From: Gilliamella apis
Lineage (GTDB): Bacteria > Pseudomonadota > Gammaproteobacteria > Enterobacterales > Orbaceae
Reading direction: 5' to 3'
DNA: 64,000 bases
NCBI RefSeq assembly: GCF_030758615.1
Contig: NZ_CP132381.1
Location: 2,232,001-2,296,000 of the forward strand
The position numbers were made by a program, and so were the translations under genes. Positions 59,094-64,000 of this stretch are shown piece by piece (within the stretch, counting starts at the first letter, position 1; the number at the start of each line of letters is the position of its first letter). The notes beneath the pieces are model-generated. The model saw only the letters and a program-made list of their open reading frames with translations. It was not told the origin of the DNA and made no database searches.

Positions 59094-62000
59094 TTAAGTT
59101 AAATCTATCCCATCAAATAACTTATCGAGTTTTTCTATAAACTGTTGCTTTGGTCGATGATAAAATATCCCTTGTTTAGGAAGTCCCCGTAAAAATAGAT
59201 AATAAATACCACCAAAATGAGTTTCATATCGATAATCAGCTAAACGGCTTCGTAAAAATCGATGCAGGGCTAAACAATAAATTTGATACTGAAGATCATA
59301 ACGATGCTCACACATAACTTGATTTAAGGCTGACTCGGTATAAGCCTCCACCCCGTCACCTAACCAATTTGATTTATAATCAACAATATAATATTTACCC
59401 TGATACTCAAACACTAAATCGATAAATCCTTTTAGCATACCTTGTACAGTTTCAAAATCTAATGAAGGACATTGTTTGGATAAATCATCATACTCTTTAC
59501 ATAAACTATCTAATTGCTTACTGGTCACTGCACTGCGAATGGGAAAATAAAATTGTAATTCATTAATACATTGGCTATTTAATATATCGGCTAATAACGG
59601 GCCCTCTTGAGTTTGATCTGTTTTTTTATTTAGTTTCGTTGCTAAAACGTGTTGCAACCAATCACTTAGCACTGTTAACCAATGTGGTGATAAACTCAAT
59701 TTTTTAATCGTATTAGCGCACAAATCATCGGCATTAGTTGGCGTTAGATTTTCCATAATGGAATGCAATAATGTACCCACATATGCACCTTTTGGAAAAT
59801 GATGGATATCATATTGCTCTTCAGTAGATAATGAATCGGCGGATTCGGGAATATTTTCACGCCAATCACTAATCATAGTTGAATTAAGACCAACCAAATT
59901 ATTATGCTTTTGTAATTCGGTATAACTGGTTACACGCCAACTATTAGATAATTTACGTTTAAATACATTGGCGGCAAGTGAAAGATTGGCGGCTAATTCA
60001 GGATTATACTGCTCACCTAAAATAGGTAATTGTAATTCAACCAAATTAGCAAATTTAGCAATTGAACGTAAGTCACCTTTTAATAAATAATCAATCGCTG
60101 ATTGACTGTTTTTTAATGATGCTAACCCAACGCTACAATGAAAGATTGAACGTGTCATAGCAACATAAAGTAAACGTAAATCTTCGGCTAAACGTTCATC
60201 TTCAATCTGTTGTTTTATTTCATCGGTTAATAGCCAAGCATAAGTTGGTTGATAGTCATTATTTTTGTCATGATAAAACTGACTATCTGAATTTCGAAAT
60301 TGAGCTGCAAATGGTAACCAAACAATAGGAAACTCTAAACCTTTAGATTTATGAATAGTAATAATTTTTACTAAATTTTCATCACTTTCTAATCGTTGCT
60401 CATGATTTTCTAAATTTGCATCAGGACTGACAATTTGTCTTGATAACCAACGAACCAAAGCATGTGGACTATCAAGTTCGTCGGCCGCTTCTTGCAATAG
60501 CTCGCCTAGATGCATCAAATTAGTTAAAGTACGTTCACCATTTGGGCTAGCTAATATATTTTCAGCTAACTGACGTTTTTTCATCATCCGGCGCAACATG
60601 ACTAACACACCATAATATTGCCAGATAATCTGATACTGTTTAAACTCCTCTATCAAACCTTCCCATATATCTTGATCGTCGGTTATTTGCTCAAGTTCAG
60701 TCATGGTTTGACCCAACAGTGTCGTCATTAAAGCTAAGCGTAGAGCCGATTCGTTTTCTGGCATAAGCACTGCTTGTAATAAACACAGGACCTCCTGTGC
60801 TTCTTTAGCCAGAAAGACACTACTCCGATTAGATAAATAAACGCTTTTAACTCCAACACTGGTTAACTTTTGTTGGATAATCTCAGCTTCGTATCCGGTA
60901 CGGACTAAAATGGCAATATCAGCAGTTGTAATTGGTCGTTGACCATTTTTATCCTTCAATAAAATGGTCGGATCCATCAACCACGTCACAATCTGCTTAG
61001 CACAACAGTTAGCGATATGTTCCTGATAATCCGTTTTTGAGCTAACTTCATCAGGTAATAAGTATGCAGTTAAAGCATTAACCTCTTGATTATTGATAAT
61101 TAAACCTTTTTGTTGATTACGTTCGGCACTTTCCATTGGTAAAAATGGAATATTTTCAAAAATAAACGGATTATCATGATGATTAAACAATGCATTAACC
61201 GCATTCACCATCGATGATGAAGAACGATGGTTGACCTGCATAGTAAAATTATTTTCACCGGTTGATGATTTTGCTTTTAGATATGTAAAAATATCTGCAC
61301 CACGGAAGCTATAAATCGCTTGTTTAGGATCACCAATAAACAGTAACCCAGTCTCTTTCGGATAACGATTATAGATACGATCAAAAATTTTATACTGCAC
61401 CGGATCTGTATCTTGAAATTCATCAATCAGCGCTACACAGTATTTTTTCGCAATACTCTCTGCTAATCGATTACCATTTCTAGCACGTAGAGCTCGGTTC
61501 AACTGGCTTAAGAGATCATCAAAGCTCATTTCACCACGTTTGATCTTCTGAATATAAATACGCTTTTGAATGACTTTAACGATATCCATTAGAACTTCGC
61601 CACGTAAATCAATAGAACTATTACATAGCGCTTCAATACGCTCAAAAACGGCATGAGTCGGAGGATTTTTACCTTGCTTAGTTTTTTCAATTAAAATCGA
61701 CTGACTAAATTTAGTTAACTCACTAGGCAGTTTAAATGAACGGATTGGCATCTGCGCCCAGGCAGTAACTTTAGCCAACCAATTAGGTAAATTACGGCTA
61801 CTATAGGATTGTTTATTAACGCCTGATTGAGCAATTATTTCTGGCAGATCGGCAATTGAATCTAACCACTGTTTTTTGATCAGACTGATCTGCTGAAAAT
61901 ATTTTTGATAAAATTGCTGAATCTTGCCACTGATATCAATATGTTCTTCTTGCTGCTCATCAAATTCAAAATTTAAATAAGGTCTGATATCGGATAGCAA

Positions 62001-62579
62001 TCTTTCTGGATCCTGCCAATAGTCAAGAATCAGGTAGGCTAATGCTTTGTCGAGAGGAACAAAGTAGTGACGCCAAAAATCTTGCACAACTTGTAACTTT
62101 AGATCTTGTTCATCAGTTATCAATGTTTGTTCAAACAGTACACCTGATTCGAAAGCATGACTAGTCAATATACGTTGACAAAAACCATGAATCGTATAAA
62201 TCGCCGCATCATCCATTGATTGTTGTGCTTGGGTTAATTTCTGTATTGCTTGGTTGCTATCATCAACTAAATCAATTAATTGTTGATAAATTGGATCATC
62301 ATGATGACCTTTTAACAACCCTAATCGTAATTCTTGAATATTTTGCCTGATACGAGATCGCAGTTCTTGAGTAGCGGCTTTAGTAAAGGTCACCACTAAA
62401 ATCTGATTAACATCAAGAGGTGTGGGATAACTGTTTTTACCAATCCCCAATAATAATCGCAGATAAATAAATGCGAGCGAATAGGTTTTACCCGTTCCTG
62501 CTGACGCTTCGATTAGCGTTCGACCAGTTAAAGGCAAATCAAATAAGTTAAGCTTTTTTATTCCACTACATGAAACCAT
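59094..62579 (-). CDS. recB: Exodeoxyribonuclease V beta subunit
   Basis: A 1161-residue UvrD-type 3'-5' helicase-nuclease of RecBCD (E. coli 1180). Walker A IEASAGTGKTYSL, ILVVTFTKAATQELRSRI, the CALIDEFQDTDPVQY Walker B, GDPKQAIYSFRGAD, and ITIHKSKGLEFPIVWLPF and LLYVAMTRS helicase motifs. The C-terminal nuclease domain has GFIDLVFEYQGKYYIVDYKS with the catalytic D and K. It loads RecA at double-strand breaks. It starts inside the end of sixA (22-base overlap) with AGGGA before the ATG. recC, ptrA and recD, its usual neighbours, are not here. Confidence 0.95.
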   Translation of the reverse strand: MVSCSGIKKLNLFDLPLTGRTLIEASAGTGKTYSLAFIYLRLLLGIGKNSYPTPLDVNQILVVTFTKAATQELRSRIRQNIQELRLGLLKGHHDDPIYQQLIDLVDDSNQAIQKLTQAQQSMDDAAIYTIHGFCQRILTSHAFESGVLFEQTLITDEQDLKLQVVQDFWRHYFVPLDKALAYLILDYWQDPERLLSDIRPYLNFEFDEQQEEHIDISGKIQQFYQKYFQQISLIKKQWLDSIADLPEIIAQSGVNKQSYSSRNLPNWLAKVTAWAQMPIRSFKLPSELTKFSQSILIEKTKQGKNPPTHAVFERIEALCNSSIDLRGEVLMDIVKVIQKRIYIQKIKRGEMSFDDLLSQLNRALRARNGNRLAESIAKKYCVALIDEFQDTDPVQYKIFDRIYNRYPKETGLLFIGDPKQAIYSFRGADIFTYLKAKSSTGENNFTMQVNHRSSSSMVNAVNALFNHHDNPFIFENIPFLPMESAERNQQKGLIINNQEVNALTAYLLPDEVSSKTDYQEHIANCCAKQIVTWLMDPTILLKDKNGQRPITTADIAILVRTGYEAEIIQQKLTSVGVKSVYLSNRSSVFLAKEAQEVLCLLQAVLMPENESALRLALMTTLLGQTMTELEQITDDQDIWEGLIEEFKQYQIIWQYYGVLVMLRRMMKKRQLAENILASPNGERTLTNLMHLGELLQEAADELDSPHALVRWLSRQIVSPDANLENHEQRLESDENLVKIITIHKSKGLEFPIVWLPFAAQFRNSDSQFYHDKNNDYQPTYAWLLTDEIKQQIEDERLAEDLRLLYVAMTRSIFHCSVGLASLKNSQSAIDYLLKGDLRSIAKFANLVELQLPILGEQYNPELAANLSLAANVFKRKLSNSWRVTSYTELQKHNNLVGLNSTMISDWRENIPESADSLSTEEQYDIHHFPKGAYVGTLLHSIMENLTPTNADDLCANTIKKLSLSPHWLTVLSDWLQHVLATKLNKKTDQTQEGPLLADILNSQCINELQFYFPIRSAVTSKQLDSLCKEYDDLSKQCPSLDFETVQGMLKGFIDLVFEYQGKYYIVDYKSNWLGDGVEAYTESALNQVMCEHRYDLQYQIYCLALHRFLRSRLADYRYETHFGGIYYLFLRGLPKQGIFYHRPKQQFIEKLDKLFDGIDLT

Positions 62580-63016
62580 TCTAGCTTCCCTGCCGTATTG
62601 GCGGATAAATCAACACAAGCAATAGCAGCTGTAGGAAACATTGGCGGTGATACATCTGGACATAACTCATTAACCAAATAACCAACTAGAGGTAGATGCG
62701 AAACAATAATCACATTTTCGATACCACGATCGGGCAGTGTCATTAATAAATCAGCAATATGAGAAGGGCTACCACCAGGTACCAAAAGATTATCAGTTTC
62801 CAATTGAGAAACTCGGCAGTGAGAGGATAATTCAGTGAAAGTCTGTTGGGCTCTTAAATAAGGACTGACTAACCCTAAATCAAATTTAAAATTTTGTTGA
62901 TTAAGCCATAGTCCAGCTTGACAGGCTTGTTTTAAACCATAATCAGTTAAAGTACGACTTGCATCAGATGAAGCAGCAAAACCTGCCTCACCATGTCTCA
63001 TAATACAAACTTTCAT
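62558..63016 (-). CDS. sixA: Phosphohistidine phosphatase SixA
   Basis: A 152-residue histidine phosphatase. The catalytic RHG is at the start (CIMRHGEAGF), with SPYLRAQQTF and IIVSHLPLVGYLVNELCPDV, nearly the E. coli SixA wording, and PPMFPTAAIA. In E. coli it removes phosphate from PTS-type histidines (NPr/PtsO). It lies 10 bases after yfcZ and overlaps recB. In E. coli sixA and yfcZ are separated by fadJ-fadI; those genes are absent here. Confidence 0.93.
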   Translation of the reverse strand: MKVCIMRHGEAGFAASSDASRTLTDYGLKQACQAGLWLNQQNFKFDLGLVSPYLRAQQTFTELSSHCRVSQLETDNLLVPGGSPSHIADLLMTLPDRGIENVIIVSHLPLVGYLVNELCPDVSPPMFPTAAIACVDLSANTAGKLEWFHVVE

Positions 63017-63026
63017 AAATGAATAA

Positions 63027-63323
63027 TTAACGTAATTTCAATTGAAAAATCATACATTCAGCGCCACAGCAGAAAGTAAATTTAGCTGTTAATTTATAGC
63101 CATTTTCAACTTTATCGATGCTGCTGTTAATTTCACAAGGCTCTGTTTCAACAGCTTTTGCAGCTTGAGTTAATGTAGCTAATTTGGCATTTGCTTCTGA
63201 TTCAGATGTAAAAACATGCTCATATTCTGCACTACAATCTTCATTGTCTATAATTGTACCTACATCAACGCAACAACATGCAGGTGTTTCGTTAGCTTTA
63301 CATTTATTTAAAGAATCTGTCAT
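63027..63323 (-). CDS. yfcZ: YfcZ/YiiS-family protein (DUF406)
   Basis: A 98-residue cysteine-rich protein closely matching E. coli YfcZ: NETPACCCVDVGTIIDNEDC at the start and the FTFCCGAECMIFQLKLR end. Eleven cysteines in 98 residues suggest metal binding or redox sensitivity. Function unknown. First gene of yfcZ-sixA-recB, diverging from the MFS gene. Confidence 0.92.
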   Translation of the reverse strand: MTDSLNKCKANETPACCCVDVGTIIDNEDCSAEYEHVFTSESEANAKLATLTQAAKAVETEPCEINSSIDKVENGYKLTAKFTFCCGAECMIFQLKLR

Positions 63324-63474
63324 TGTGTACCTCTACCTCTGTTTTACCGATTAATATGGCATTAGTATACTCTTAATCACAATTAAGGGCAAAATGTTAA
63401 AAACCTTTACCACAACACAAATTTTTGGCGTATATTAAAGTTTTATTGTTATTTTTCTGAATTAATCAAACCAC

Positions 63475-64000
63475 ATGATGCAACAAAATAGTCACGTCCG
63501 AAAAATGGCGATTTTAGTCGCTGCGACGTTTTTCATGGAAAATCTAGACGCTACAGTGATCACCACGGCAATTCCAGCTATGGCAAAATCATTTTTAACC
63601 AATCCTCAAGATTTATCTATTGGGATTAGCGCCTATATGCTAGCACTTACAATTGGTTTACCTGCCAGTGGCTGGATCGCTAACCGTTTCACCGCCTATC
63701 GAGTCTTTTCGATTTCGATTATTTTATTTATGTTAGCATCAATATTGTGTGCCATATCGACTAATCTGACCATGTTTACCATCGCAAGATTAATTCAAGG
63801 TTTAGGTGGATCATTAATGGTGCCTGTAGGCAGAACGGTGGTATTAAGTCGAACGGAAAAACAACATTTAGTCAGCACCATTTCTATTTTAGTTTGGCCA
63901 GGCTTAATTGCGCCATTAATGGGGCCGATTATTGGTGGCTTCTTTGCTCAATATCTAACATGGCACTGGATATTTCTTCTTAATATTCCATTAGGTTTTA
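63475..64000 (+). CDS. DHA2-type MFS drug exporter, N-terminal part
   Basis: The first 175 codons of a major-facilitator exporter, cut by the window end. It has FFMENLDATVITTAIPAMAK (motif D1 of the 14-segment DHA2 group), ISAYMLALTIGLPASGWIA, ARLIQGLGGSLMVPVGRTVV and a PLMGPIIGGFFAQY antiporter motif C. It resembles E. coli HsrA and MdtD. Likely proton-driven efflux. Two ATGs in tandem (63475 and 63478) are possible starts. Confidence 0.88.
   Translation, partial: MMQQNSHVRKMAILVAATFFMENLDATVITTAIPAMAKSFLTNPQDLSIGISAYMLALTIGLPASGWIANRFTAYRVFSISIILFMLASILCAISTNLTMFTIARLIQGLGGSLMVPVGRTVVLSRTEKQHLVSTISILVWPGLIAPLMGPIIGGFFAQYLTWHWIFLLNIPLGF

Overview
The window is an AT-rich chromosomal segment from a gammaproteobacterium. 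Its housekeeping blocks (rpoE-rseAB, lepA-lepB-rnc-era, purHD, class I cyaA, ygiM-cca, metT-leuW-gln type tRNA cluster, recB, sixA-yfcZ) are enterobacterial in content but rearranged and slimmed. Base composition and gene content fit the Orbaceae (Gilliamella, Orbus, Frischella relatives, insect gut symbionts). That assignment is an inference from composition and synteny; no marker gene was searched.

Bases 1-19,000 are accessory. The left edge holds the end of an EntD-type phosphopantetheinyl transferase gene with an in-frame stop, diverging from an AraC-type regulator. Next come a two-gene operon (SWIM zinc-finger protein plus a 1131-residue helical protein) and a small exported protein. A leftward iron-uptake locus follows: Fur box, collapsed TonB receptor pseudogene, MFS permease, fhuC-fhuD-fhuB, a frameshifted tail of a YojI/PvdE-like ABC exporter, and an intact FhuA-like receptor. 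The aspT-aspD pair (aspartate:alanine exchange and decarboxylation) separates it from the biosynthetic part.

Bases 19,187-34,798 carry one 4960-residue non-ribosomal peptide synthetase and an Sfp-type phosphopantetheinyl transferase. The synthetase has four modules, C-A-T / C-A-T-E / C-A-T / C-A-T-TE, so it should release an acylated or cyclised tetrapeptide with a D residue at position 2 and serine at position 4. No catechol or hydroxamate biosynthesis genes are in the window, so a siderophore product is suggested only by the neighbouring uptake genes.

Bases 35,800-49,040 are core genes: purine synthesis, ribosome/RNA/secretion genes, the sigma-E envelope-stress operon with a recognisable autoregulatory promoter and no rseC, adenylate cyclase and a Nudix CoA hydrolase. 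Bases 49,341-54,467 hold a YdgH-like periplasmic protein, a lectin/adhesin-like exported protein, four tRNA genes behind a strong promoter, cca (HD domain lost) and ygiM.

Bases 54,468-58,620 form a sugar-regulation locus: a GalR/GalS-like repressor, two identical 14-bp palindromic operators, and a LamB/ScrY/BglH-type porin. The porin leader carries a perfect CRP site and a BglG/LicT-type ribonucleic antiterminator overlapping an intrinsic terminator. The window ends with recB, sixA, yfcZ and the start of a DHA2-type MFS exporter.
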